Shown piece by piece: positions 1 to 8,859 of a DNA stretch of 64,000 bases; position 1 is the first letter of the stretch; every line of letters starts with the position of its first letter. A program made the position numbers and the translations under genes. The notes under the pieces are model-generated. The model was not told where the DNA came from, made no database searches, and was given only the letters and a program-made list of their open reading frames with translations. Source of the stretch: Diacronema lutheri (taxonomy: Eukaryota; Haptophyta; Pavlovophyceae; Pavlovales; Pavlovaceae); the NCBI GenBank assembly GCA_019448385.1, contig JAGTXO010000050.1, forward strand, positions 62,001 to 126,000, written 5' to 3'.

Positions 1-693
1 AACTGCGTACGATACTGGCGCGAGCGCAGCGTGTACATGAGCTCGTACACGTTGTTCTCGTGCCGGTACCGCGCCAGGTCCTCAATGCGCGCGAGCACCT
101 TCGCGCGTGTGAAGTAGGGCGAGCGCGGGTCGCGCTTCCACGCGAGCACGGACGGCGACGACGAATCGATGGCAAGCGCAGCGCGCTCCCACTCGGCGTA
201 GCTCGTCGCGGCGTCGAGCGCGTTCCAATCGCGGTCGGATCCCAGCCGGAAGCGGCTGAACCGGATCGACTTGCGCAGCCAGCGCCGCACCGAGAGGAAA
301 AGATGCAGCACGACCGCGAGCGCAAACTGGCGGAGGAAGACCTGCGTGCGCGCGGCGCGCGCGGCGCGAGGCTCGAGCGTGCGCGAGGGCGCGCGCCGCG
401 CGCGCCGGGCACTCCGCTTCGCACACCGCGCGCGGCTCGCCGGCGCGCGCGCCCCGTACGTCGGGCGCAAACACAGTGCGAAAAAGGCGGGCGGCGACGA
501 GGAGCGCGCTCGCGACGCCATCGGGCGGCTGGAAGAGCGTTGCGATGAGCGCGAGCAGCCGCCGCCGGCTCCGCGCGTCGACACCGAGCGCGACGAGCAG
601 CGGGGAGACGACCGCTGCCGCGCCGCCGTTTTGACGCTCCATGCCACGCGAGGGTTTGCCGCCAAGCGAAAGGTTTTGAGAAGCTTGTTCCAT
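1..693 (-). CDS. SDP1: SDP1-like patatin-family triacylglycerol lipase, N-terminal part (cut by left edge)
   Basis: The family hydrolyses triacylglycerol at lipid droplets. Exon 1 is 693..460 and exon 2 runs from 341 off the window edge; the intron (459..342) has a GTACGG donor and CAG acceptor and joins in phase 0. Exon 1 encodes a start followed by hydrophobic stretches. Exon 2 reads FLRQFALAVVLHLF, a membrane-anchoring segment, then a DUF3336-type block: TSYAEWERAALAID, WKRDPRSPYF and YELMYTLRSRQY. This matches the block that precedes the patatin domain in plant SDP1 and yeast Tgl lipases (e.g. SYEEW, AALLLD, YD, LM..LR). The catalytic GxSxG and DG motifs lie outside the window, so activity cannot be checked. 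It is tandem with, and 125 bp downstream of, a wax ester/TAG synthase gene. The family call is good; the exact subfamily is inferred. Confidence 0.78.
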
Positions 694-818
694 GGCGGTG
701 CCCCCTTGCCGATGTCGACCGCGGGCGTTGCGGGGCTCTTCAGAGTTCTGCCCGGCCGGCCGCCTCCCTCGCGGTCTCGCTGTCCTGTCCTGCGAAGCGC
801 TGACTTGGGTACCTCGCG

Positions 819-2450
819 CTACACGTAGGTCACGGGCGGCAGGCCGTGTGCCGCGCGCAGCGCGTCCACCGCGGGCGCAAACCGGTCGGCGATCGCCTGC
901 GGCTGCCGCTCGACGCCCTCGTCCGTGAGCACAAACGCGCCAAGGCGGCCGCGGTAGGTGAACGACGAGACGCTCATCCCAACGGCGGAGCGCACAGGCG
1001 CCCAGTACGCCACCGAGTGCACGCGCTTCTCGCCGCCGGGCGCCCCCCAGACGATGGGCGCGTCCGGGCCGGGCAGCGTCGAGAAGAGGAGCGTCGCCTT
1101 GTCGGAGACCAGCGCGAGGAGCGGCACGCTCGCGCATTCGGGGAGGAGCGCGTGCGTCAGGCGCAGAACGAGCACCATCGCGTGCGCGACGACGCCCGCC
1201 TTGAGCTCGGCGACGCGCTCGGCCGCGCGCGCGAGCGCCGCGCGCGGCTCGGCGCCAAGGCCGACCGGGAGGGGGACGAAGACGATGGCGAACTCGTTCT
1301 CCATGCGGATGCGCCCGCCGCGGGGCCGCGTGACCACAGGCGCGACGGCGTGCACGTCGCGCGGCACGGCGGCGCCGCGCTCGAGAAGCCGCTCGCGCAG
1401 CGCGAGCGCAATGGCGGCGAGGAGGACAGCGTTCACAGACGTGCCGGCTGCTGCCGCGAGCTCACGCACAGCGGCGAGCGGCACGGAGCGCGAGCGACCC
1501 ATCCGCTTCTTTGTCGTGATCCGCCCGCGAAACGCGTTACGGTCCGCCGGTGCGACAAGGCGGCCGAGTGAGAGCAATGGCAGCTCGATCGCTGCGCGCA
1601 GCGCGACGCGTAACGACAGTCCGCCCACGCCCAGCCTGCCGTGTGGCCCAACGCTCGCGCGCGCGCGCGCGCCGGCGGCAAACTTGGGCTCGGCGCCCGC
1701 CGGGCTGAACGCGCGCACGAGCAGTTCGACGAGCGCGGCGCCGTCTGCCATCGCGTGGTGCGTCTGCAACAGGACGACCGACCGCGCCGCGCTCGCACTA
1801 CTTGCAGGCGGCGTGGTGCCGCCGCACGCCGTGCGCGTCGCCGCGCCCGCGCGTGCCGTCGCGCCTGCGCGCGCGGCCGCAGGCTGGTCAAGAGGCGGAA
1901 GCAGCGGGTCGAGCGGCGCGCCCACCGGCTCCTCGACGAGCTCAAAGCGCCAGAGCGGAGAGTCGAAGGCGGTGCCGACGCCCGCCGTCCCATCGGCGAG
2001 CGCCTCCATGCGCGCCACCAGCCCCTCCGTCGTGCGCGCGTCGGCCGGCGCGGCGACAACGTGCTGCTGCACGTCAAGCGCGCACACGTCCTCCCAAAAC
2101 CACGCGCCCAAGGGGCCGCGACGGACGGCGCGCTGCGAGAAGCGCGGGTAGGCGAGCTCGCCTGTAGGGCCACGCCGCTCGACAAGCGCGATGCGCACGA
2201 GATCGCGCAACTCGGCGAGCGTGCACCGGTCGATCTCGAGGCATGCGACGATGAGCGTCTTCACGCCACGATGCGCGTCGGGCTTGGGCTGCCAGACCGA
2301 GTCTTTCGGGTCGATTGGCTCCGAGCCGGGCGCGCCGTACAGCAGCGCGACGAGTGCGTCGTGCGCGACGCGAAGCGCGAGCAGCACGAGCGTGGGCGGC
2401 AGCAAGAGAACGCCGAGCGCGAGCGACACGAGCGATGACGCCGGGCCCAT
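819..2450 (-). CDS. Wax ester synthase / diacylglycerol acyltransferase (WS/DGAT family)
   Basis: Single exon, 543 aa. It should esterify fatty alcohols or diacylglycerol with acyl-CoA. The diagnostic acyltransferase motif HHxxxDG is present as HHAMADG in the middle of the protein, preceded by strands typical of the condensation/CoA-acyltransferase fold (WRFELVEE). The C-terminal WS/DGAT half contains an NxxS-type segment (MENEFAIVFVPLPVG) and ends in the expected region around VGMSVSSFTYRG. The N-terminus holds a long hydrophobic stretch (LALGVLLLPPTLVLLALRV), so the enzyme is probably ER-membrane anchored. The start chosen is MGPASS at 2450; the open frame continues upstream to 2678, but that extension lacks family similarity. 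It precedes the SDP1-like lipase gene on the same strand. Confidence 0.88.
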   Translation of the reverse strand: MGPASSLVSLALGVLLLPPTLVLLALRVAHDALVALLYGAPGSEPIDPKDSVWQPKPDAHRGVKTLIVACLEIDRCTLAELRDLVRIALVERRGPTGELAYPRFSQRAVRRGPLGAWFWEDVCALDVQQHVVAAPADARTTEGLVARMEALADGTAGVGTAFDSPLWRFELVEEPVGAPLDPLLPPLDQPAAARAGATARAGAATRTACGGTTPPASSASAARSVVLLQTHHAMADGAALVELLVRAFSPAGAEPKFAAGARARASVGPHGRLGVGGLSLRVALRAAIELPLLSLGRLVAPADRNAFRGRITTKKRMGRSRSVPLAAVRELAAAAGTSVNAVLLAAIALALRERLLERGAAVPRDVHAVAPVVTRPRGGRIRMENEFAIVFVPLPVGLGAEPRAALARAAERVAELKAGVVAHAMVLVLRLTHALLPECASVPLLALVSDKATLLFSTLPGPDAPIVWGAPGGEKRVHSVAYWAPVRSAVGMSVSSFTYRGRLGAFVLTDEGVERQPQAIADRFAPAVDALRAAHGLPPVTYV

Positions 2451-2611
2451 GCGGCTGCCCTCGGGCGAGGCGGGCCACCTGCGCGTGAGCGACAGACAGG
2501 TGGCTTGGACGCTCACACCGAGAGGCTGGGTTGGGCACTCTCGAGCCAGGACCGCGAATGGATTTTTTTGGAGGGGGGGGAGCAATTCCGGGGATGCAGG
2601 TGACACAGGGC

Positions 2612-2648
2612 CGAGGCGCGACGAACGTAGCGAGCGAGGGAGTGCGCG
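2612..2648 (+). repeat. Dispersed ~35-bp intergenic element, copy A
   Basis: Reads GAGGCGCGACGAACG followed by TAGCGAGCGAGGGAGTGCG. It is nearly identical to copies at 16261..16295 (inverted) and 62778..62812. It sits between the tandem minus-strand WD40 and WS/DGAT genes, 162 bp upstream of the latter's start and antisense to both. Confidence 0.75.
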
Positions 2649-2713
2649 GATCGAGGAGGACAATGTCAAACGCGCCAACCAAGGCGCGGAGCATCTTTGT
2701 CAATGTACACAAT

Positions 2714-4432
2714 TTACACTCGCCGCCGCGGCCGTCCAAACTTCGCGTCGCCAGCCGCGTGCAGCAAGTCAAGCTCGCTCTGCGCCGCGGTTCCGCCGAC
2801 CGGTCCAGCGCCTACCACACCGGTGCCCGCAGCGCGGCCCGCCCGTGAGCCCGAGCGGGCGCAAAAGGCGTCAAGCGCGTCGCCACCCCGTTCACCTGAG
2901 CCCGTTGCCTCGGCGCGCCGCTGCTCGCGGATCAGCGCCGCGCGCTCCATCGCCTGCTTGCGGCTGTCTGCGTACGCGCGAGCGCCTTGCGACGCGGCTG
3001 CTGCCGAGGCGGGCAGCACTGCCGGACATGTCGCGCCGGGTGCGTCCGGACCGAGACGGCGGGGCGCGGCGGTGGCGACGGACGGCTGATGCGCGCGCGC
3101 GGCGCCCGCCTCGCCGCTGGCCGCGCGCGCGCGCACTTCCGCCGGCTCGGCCGCCTCGCCGAACCGAAAGACGAGCGCGCAGCCATCGTCGCCGGCGGCG
3201 ACGAGCGAGTCGTCGGTTGCATGCACGCACCGCACGGCGGCGCGATTGGCGCCGAGGCCCCACATGCACGCGCCGGTGCGTAGATCGTGCGCGAGCAGCA
3301 CCCCGTCACCCGCGCCCGAGAAGGCGAGGTCTGCGCGGCAGTGCAATGAGTAGACGTGCGTGCGGTGCTGTGCGCACGTTGCAACCGCCGCGAGCGATCG
3401 TCGCGGCTCGAGGAGCCGGATGAGCGCGTCGGCGCCCGCACTGACGAGAAGCTGCGCGCCCGAGGGAAGCGTATGCCAGCACAGCGCGTTCACGGCGCCC
3501 GTGTGCACGCCCGTCGCCTCGAGCGCCGGCCGGCCGCCGGCCGCCGCAGCGCCCGCGCCCGCGCCCGCGCTCGCGCGCGCGTCCCACAACCGTACGGCGC
3601 CGTCGTGGCCGCCCGAAACAACCAGCGGCGCACCACCAGCGGGCTCGGCCGCCACGTCAAGCGCCGTCAGGTGCCCGCGATGCGCGCTGATCGGCGCGGA
3701 GAGCGCGCGGCCCGTCGCCACGTCCCACCGCACGAGCTGCCCAGCGCGGTCGCCGCTCGCGAGCGCATCGCCGCGCCACGCGAGCTCGAGCACGGGCGCG
3801 TTGTGGGCGCGAAGGGTTGCGGCGGGCGCACCTGCGCGCGACAGGTGCCACGCGCGCAGCGTCTTGTCGTACGATGCGCTCAGCGCGAGCTCGGCCGATT
3901 CGGAAAGGCGAATGGCCGAGATGGAGCCGCCGTGCCCGACAAGGTCGGCGCAGCGTGCGGACCGCGCGCCAGCGTCCCAGAGGCAGAGCTTGGCGTCGAC
4001 GCCGCCGGAGAGGACGCGGCCGTCGGGCAGCACGCGCACGCACGACACCCACTCGCGGTGCCCGTCCGTCCGCGAGAAGAGCTCGCGCCGCACGCGCGCG
4101 TCGCGCAGTCCTACCTCCTTAAGCCCGTGGTCCGCGCCGCCGATGACGGCGGTGTGGCCGTCGGTGGAGACGTCCATGCAGAGGAGCGGGCGATCGGACA
4201 AGTCAACGAGCGCGCCCGCCGCGTCGAGCGGGCCTGCGAGCCAACGCGCCGCCAGCGCGGCCGTCGGCGCGGACGCGCGCACACCGCGCGGGAGCGCAAA
4301 CGGTGCGCCGTCGGCGGCACCGTCAGCAAGGTTGAGAATGCCGAGTGTCTCGCCCACCTGCGCGAGGTAGGCGTCCGCGAACTCGTGGCCGAACGCCGCG
4401 CCCTTGTCCGGGCCGAGGCCGAGGCGCGGCAT
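2714..4432 (-). CDS. WD40-repeat protein
   Basis: Single exon, 572 aa from the chosen start MPRLGLGPDKG. Successive WD-type units can be read: GHREWVSCVRVLPDGRVLSGG with LCLWD; GHGGSISAIRL with LRAWH; LRAHNAPVLELAW with LVRWD; AHRGHLTALDV with VRLWD; HTGAVNALCW with IRLLE; and further weaker blades, giving about seven to eight repeats and one propeller. The C-terminus is a charged Ala-rich tail of about 100 residues. WD40 propellers are protein-interaction platforms; no specific complex can be named from the sequence. The frame is open to 4543 and an ATG at 4540 would leave 13 bp to the divergent L12 start codon, so the ATG at 4432 is preferred. Confidence 0.75.
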   Translation of the reverse strand: MPRLGLGPDKGAAFGHEFADAYLAQVGETLGILNLADGAADGAPFALPRGVRASAPTAALAARWLAGPLDAAGALVDLSDRPLLCMDVSTDGHTAVIGGADHGLKEVGLRDARVRRELFSRTDGHREWVSCVRVLPDGRVLSGGVDAKLCLWDAGARSARCADLVGHGGSISAIRLSESAELALSASYDKTLRAWHLSRAGAPAATLRAHNAPVLELAWRGDALASGDRAGQLVRWDVATGRALSAPISAHRGHLTALDVAAEPAGGAPLVVSGGHDGAVRLWDARASAGAGAGAAAAGGRPALEATGVHTGAVNALCWHTLPSGAQLLVSAGADALIRLLEPRRSLAAVATCAQHRTHVYSLHCRADLAFSGAGDGVLLAHDLRTGACMWGLGANRAAVRCVHATDDSLVAAGDDGCALVFRFGEAAEPAEVRARAASGEAGAARAHQPSVATAAPRRLGPDAPGATCPAVLPASAAAASQGARAYADSRKQAMERAALIREQRRAEATGSGERGGDALDAFCARSGSRAGRAAGTGVVGAGPVGGTAAQSELDLLHAAGDAKFGRPRRRV

Positions 4433-4553
4433 CCCGCGCCCCGCCCCAAGATGGCCACCGGTATCGTGCGCCGGACCCGCGACACAAGTCCGGACCTTCC
4501 CTCGAGAAGGGTGTTTTTCGAGCGTCCTCGTGGTGGCCATCACTCACACAGCC

Positions 4554-5198
4554 ATGTTCCGCAGCATCGCCCTCCTCGCGCTCGTCGCGGCCCCGGCCTT
4601 CGGTGCGCGCCGCCGCAGGGGTTTGGACCAGCGTCGAGGGGCGTTGCTTGCGTGATCCTCGCGCTTTCGGCCGCGCGCCGGCTCGTCGGCCTACCCAAGG
4701 GCCTCGGCGCGCGCGCTGATTACGCCTTGCCGTTCCGCGCGCACGCCTCGCCGCGCAGCGTTCGTCGCGCCGATCGCGCCCGTCTCGCGCGTCGCGTCAA
4801 GCCGCGTGCGCATGTCCGAGAAGACGGACAAGATCCTCGAGGAGCTTAAGACGCTCACGCTCATGGAGGCGGCGGACTTGGTGAAGGGCATCGAGGAGGC
4901 GTTTGGCGTCGACGCGTCGGCGGGCGGCGGCATGATGATGGCCGCGCCGGTGGCGGCTGCGCCGGCTGCGGTGGTGGAGGAGCAGACGGAGTTTGACGTC
5001 ATCCTCGACTCGTTCCCCGCCGACAAGAAGATCGCGGTGCTCAAGGTTGTGCGCACGCTGACCGGCCTTGGCCTGAAGGAGGCCAAGGACCTCGTCGAGG
5101 CGGCGCCCAAGTCGCTCAAGGCTGGCATCTCCAAGGCGGAGGCGGACGAGATCGTCAAGTCGATCGAGGAGGCGGGCGGCAAGTGCATCGCCAAGTAA
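4554..5198 (+). CDS. RPL12: Plastid 50S ribosomal protein L12 (bL12), nuclear encoded, with bipartite leader
   Basis: 162 aa from two exons: 4554..4602 and 4759..5198 (intron donor GTGCGC, acceptor CAG, phase 1). Exon 1 gives an ER signal peptide ([16 protein letters not shown]). Splicing restores AF-AFVAP at the cleavage region, an ASAF-like motif with Phe, typical of proteins imported into complex red plastids. After an Arg/Ser-rich transit peptide, the bacterial-type L12 starts near residue 35 ([13 protein letters not shown]), with an N-terminal dimerisation helix, an Ala/Val/Met hinge, and a C-terminal domain (residues ~97-162) with [19 protein letters not shown] and the KSIEEAGGK end. 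The L12 stalk recruits translation factors on the plastid ribosome. It shares a short divergent promoter with the WD40 gene. Confidence 0.95.
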
Positions 5199-5553
5199 GC
5201 GCGCCTTCGCTCGATGGGCCTCGGCGTGCTCGTGCGCCGGCGTTGTCGTGGCTGCGCGCGCGCGGCCGCGGCTTGCGGCTTGCAAGCGCCGGCGCGCGCC
5301 GCAGAGGCCCGCACCCGTCGCGGCGCGCCGAAGCGAGCGGAAGGGAGTCGACGCGAGCACCTCGGACACGCACTCAGAACCTCACGACAACGCACACACT
5401 CTACGTGCACAACTCGTGGCGCACCACACGGCGCGCCTCCTTCATCGCCTCCTCCAACCGGGCGCCGGGCCACTTGAACGAGCCCCGCGCCTCACCCCCT
5501 GGGCGCAGACGCGGACGGCCCGCGTTAGTTACAGAACATTTGAAGAATGTGCG
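5199..5553. other. Convergent intergenic region, no gene seen
   Basis: 355 bp between the 3' ends of the L12 gene and the LRR gene. I see no open frame with family similarity, no RNA gene and no repeat. Confidence 0.6.
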
Positions 5554-8500
5554 TCAAGTCGACGGTAGGACGGGCCGGACCCCCCCACTAAGCTTTGCGC
5601 GCTCGAGCACCTTGGACTGGCCCGCGCTCGACGGTCGGCACGCCGTGCCACCGCGCGACGCGCCAACTCCGCCGATCGCGCCGGCGTGCGCGAGCGGCAC
5701 GCCACCCCCGCACTTTGCCGGCGCACAGCTCGTGAGGCCGCGCGGCGAGTAGAGCGAGGCGCGCGCCGCGCCCGCCGCCGGTTGCGCGGAGAACGCCGCG
5801 CTCTCGCGCAGAGGCAGCCGGAACGACGCATACGCTCCGCTCGCGGCTGGCGCATGGCGTGCAGACCGCGCGCCCGCGAGAAGCAAGGACTCGTGCGCGC
5901 GCGCGGCCTCGGCCACGGCGCGCGCGTCCGCTCCGCTCGCCGAGGCCGCGCGAGCAGCCGCCTCGCCCGCGCCGCCGCCGTCCTCCGCCGCGCCATCCAC
6001 GCCGTCAGTCGCGCTCGCGCTCGACAGCGCCGCCGCGTCGCCTGCGGGCATGAGCGCGAAGCGCGATGGCCGCTCGACGCAGCCCGGCCGTGACTCTTCG
6101 AGGACAAGCACTTGAGCCGCGCGGAGCGGCTCACGCAGCGCGAGCGCGAGGGCAACGCCGCCGTGCAGCTCGGCGGCCGCGGCCGCGGCGGTGCCGGGCC
6201 GGGCCTCAGCGCGCGCATCGTCGAGTGCAGCGCCCGTTACCGTCGCGCCGACGGCCAGTGCGGCGGCGGCGCTCGCTCGCGTCTGCTTGTCACTCGAGCA
6301 GCGCTTGGCGAATATGCGAGCCGCGTCGAGGCGCGCCTTGGCCGCGGGCGCGGGCGGCGCGGCGGGTGCGGGCGCGGGCGCCGCACGCGCGCCCGCCGCG
6401 CCTGCCGCAGTGCTCGCGGCTTGGCGGGTCACGACGGGCGCGGCGGGCGCGGCGGGCTGCTGCGCTGTGCGCTGTGCGCCGGCGACGGCGCGCGCTGGCA
6501 GCCCGCCCGTGGACGGCGGCTGAGGCTGCCCACGGGCAGCCGCGGCGGGCTGCTGCGCTGGCGCTCGCAGCCGTGCAGGCGCGCAGCTGCTCCTGTCGGC
6601 TGGCCTGCCCGCGGCCGACGGGGCCGCGGCCGGCCGGGTGTCGGCGCCGCGAGCGGGCCGGAGCGCGCCTGCGCCGTCCGCCGACGCGGCGAGCGGCGCT
6701 TCGTCGGGCGCACGACCCAACTTGCGCTCAGCCACGCTGCGCGCGCGCTCGGCATTGGCAGCAGGCGCCTGCGCCGTGTCGGCGACGACACAGAGCGAGC
6801 GGGCGTTGGCCGCACTGTCGCGCGCGCCGTCCGCGCGCGCCGCCGCCGCCTTGCTCGCGAGCGGCGGCATGGCCACCCCGTTCACGGCCGCGCCGTGATC
6901 CGCGGCCGGTTGCGCTCTTGGCTGCATGCGCGTCGGCTTTGGTGCGCCGATGCTTGCCTTGGCGTCATCCAGACGCTGCCGAAGTCGCTTGCGCACGTGC
7001 TCGAGCTGAGCGTTGGCCGCCAGAAGGCCAATTTCGTCGGCTGCCGCCGCGCCACCCGCGCCCGCCGCGCCAACGTCGGCCGCTCCGCCGCGGGGCGAAC
7101 CACCGCTGCCATGCGCTGCCGCCTGCACGAGCGAGGCGGCAAGCTGCGCGGCGGTTTTCTCGCCGAGCAGCGCGCGGCTCGATGGCGGACGCACGAGTGG
7201 GATAGCGCCGAGCGCGCCGCCACCGGCGTTCGGCTTCGACGGCCTCGCCAGGACGCACGCACTCGCCGGGCGACCGCCCGTCGGCGTGGACGACGATGCC
7301 GGGCTGGTGCTCGACGCCGCGCACGAAGACGCGTCCACGCCGGGCGTGCGCGGCCGCGCGCCCGGCGCGTCGCCGCGCGCGGCAGCCGTCTCGCCCGAGC
7401 GCTGCGCGTCCACGAGCTCCACGTCGTCGAGCACGCGCAGCCGCTCGCCGAGCGCGGATCCGAGTGACGTGCCGAGCGCCTCGTGTGTGCAGAGCGGGTT
7501 GCCGCTCAGTCGGAGCTCCGCGAGCTCCGGCAGGGCTCGCAGCGCGGCGCAGGCGTCGGCAAGGTCAGCGAGTTGGTTGCGCGACACGTCGAGCACCTCG
7601 AGCGACGGGAAGGCGCACGCGCCGCCGCTGTCTTTCGTCGGCTCCGCCTTGCGAGCGGCGCCGGCGCGCGTTGCCTCGCCGGCGTGCGCCGAAGGGGCGG
7701 GCATTGCGCTGCTCGGTCGCGAGCCCGGACGCACGCCCGGCCGTGGCGCGCGCGGCGCCGGCTGCGCGCCCGAGCCGTCCGTCGGTGCCGGGTCGCGCTC
7801 GGCCGCGCCGGCCACGTCGGCGATTGGAGCGCGCGGCGCGAGTGGTGCAATGCTCTCGAGTTGATTGGCCGAGAGTTGGAGCTCGACGAGCGCAGGCAGC
7901 GGCGGCAGGCGCCTGCAGAGCGGAAGGGTGTGCGTCGGGGGCGAACGTGAGTCGGTCTTCCGTTGTGCGCGCAGGCGCGCGCGCGCGCGTCGGGTGCGCG
8001 CGATCGGCGCGTGGGTCGGCTGCGCGGGTTGAGTAGGCGCCCGGCCGTGCGCGGACGTGATTGAGCGAAGTCCGTTTGAATTCAGGTGGAGCACGGCGAG
8101 TCGGCGCAGCGAGCGGAGCGGGCGCAGGTCGGCGATGCGGTTGCCCGAGAGCTGCAGCTCGACGAGCGCACCCCACGCCGCTGTCGCGCCCTCGAGCGAG
8201 CAGATCGCGTTGCCGTTCGCCTCGAGCGTCTCGAGGCGGCCGCAGCGCGCGAGAGGAGCGAGCGACGTGATGCGCGTCGCGCTGACGCGCAGCGTCGTGA
8301 GCTGCGTGTTGGCGTGGAGCTGCAACGCGATGAGACCCGCGTCCGTCAACGGGTTCCGGTCGAGCGAGAGCGTGTGCAGCGCGCTCAGACGGCCAAGCCC
8401 GTCGTCGCGCGTCGGGTTTGGCCCGAGCGGCCGATCGCCGAGCTGGTTGCCGTGCAGCTGGAGGACCTGCAGGCTGGTGCAGCCGTGCAGCCCGCTGAGG

Positions 8501-8748
8501 CGGCTGAGCTGGTTGCAATAGAGCCGAAGCTCGCGCAGCTCGCCGAGCGCCGCAAGACCGTCAATGTGGCGCAGCTTATTGAACGAGAGGTCGAGCACCT
8601 TGAGCTTGGCGCACGCGGCGAGCGCGGCGCCGACGCGCTCGAGGCCGCGGTTGTGGAGCTTGATCTCGAACACGGTGGCGGGCTCTTCGCCCGCCTCCGC
8701 GTCGAGCTGCTCGCAGATGAGCGCCTCGCTCACCTCCGCCGCCTCCAT
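5554..8748 (-). CDS. Large leucine-rich repeat protein with a low-complexity tail
   Basis: 1016 aa from two exons, 8748..8057 and 7912..5554; the 144-bp intron (donor GTCCGC, acceptor CAG) interrupts one LRR, and splicing restores NGLRSIT-RLPPLPALVEL. The N-terminal ~330 residues carry SDS22-like LRRs: LKVLDLSFNKLRHIDGL, LRELRLYCNQL, LQVLQLHGNQL, LHTLSLDRNPL, LETLEANGNAI, LVELQLSGNRI, LAVLHLNSNGL, LVELQLSANQL, and after a linker LEVLDVSRNQL and LAELRLSGNPL. The rest is Ala/Pro/Arg-rich with no recognisable domain. The start MEAAEVSEAL at 8748 is the first ATG; the frame is open to 8856 without one. A scaffold or ciliary-type role is possible but not shown. Introns in the low-complexity half could be missed. 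Confidence 0.75.
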   Translation of the reverse strand: MEAAEVSEALICEQLDAEAGEEPATVFEIKLHNRGLERVGAALAACAKLKVLDLSFNKLRHIDGLAALGELRELRLYCNQLSRLSGLHGCTSLQVLQLHGNQLGDRPLGPNPTRDDGLGRLSALHTLSLDRNPLTDAGLIALQLHANTQLTTLRVSATRITSLAPLARCGRLETLEANGNAICSLEGATAAWGALVELQLSGNRIADLRPLRSLRRLAVLHLNSNGLRSITSAHGRAPTQPAQPTHAPIARTRRARARLRAQRKTDSRSPPTHTLPLCRRLPPLPALVELQLSANQLESIAPLAPRAPIADVAGAAERDPAPTDGSGAQPAPRAPRPGVRPGSRPSSAMPAPSAHAGEATRAGAARKAEPTKDSGGACAFPSLEVLDVSRNQLADLADACAALRALPELAELRLSGNPLCTHEALGTSLGSALGERLRVLDDVELVDAQRSGETAAARGDAPGARPRTPGVDASSCAASSTSPASSSTPTGGRPASACVLARPSKPNAGGGALGAIPLVRPPSSRALLGEKTAAQLAASLVQAAAHGSGGSPRGGAADVGAAGAGGAAAADEIGLLAANAQLEHVRKRLRQRLDDAKASIGAPKPTRMQPRAQPAADHGAAVNGVAMPPLASKAAAARADGARDSAANARSLCVVADTAQAPAANAERARSVAERKLGRAPDEAPLAASADGAGALRPARGADTRPAAAPSAAGRPADRSSCAPARLRAPAQQPAAAARGQPQPPSTGGLPARAVAGAQRTAQQPAAPAAPVVTRQAASTAAGAAGARAAPAPAPAAPPAPAAKARLDAARIFAKRCSSDKQTRASAAAALAVGATVTGAALDDARAEARPGTAAAAAAELHGGVALALALREPLRAAQVLVLEESRPGCVERPSRFALMPAGDAAALSSASATDGVDGAAEDGGGAGEAAARAASASGADARAVAEAARAHESLLLAGARSARHAPAASGAYASFRLPLRESAAFSAQPAAGAARASLYSPRGLTSCAPAKCGGGVPLAHAGAIGGVGASRGGTACRPSSAGQSKVLERAKLSGGVRPVLPST

Positions 8749-8859
8749 ACCGACCTGCCTGTCCGGCGTGGCGACCGGGCGCACGCCCGCTCGCTGCTCG
8801 CCAGCAGAGGCTGCCGTTGCAAGTATCGGAAATGGCGCAAAAATGTCATGGGCCAATGG

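Noticed and set aside
4433-4540. Upstream ATG at 4540 as the WD40 start
   Set aside because: It would leave 13 bp to the opposite L12 start codon, and the extra residues show no WD40 or targeting features. The ATG at 4432 is more likely.
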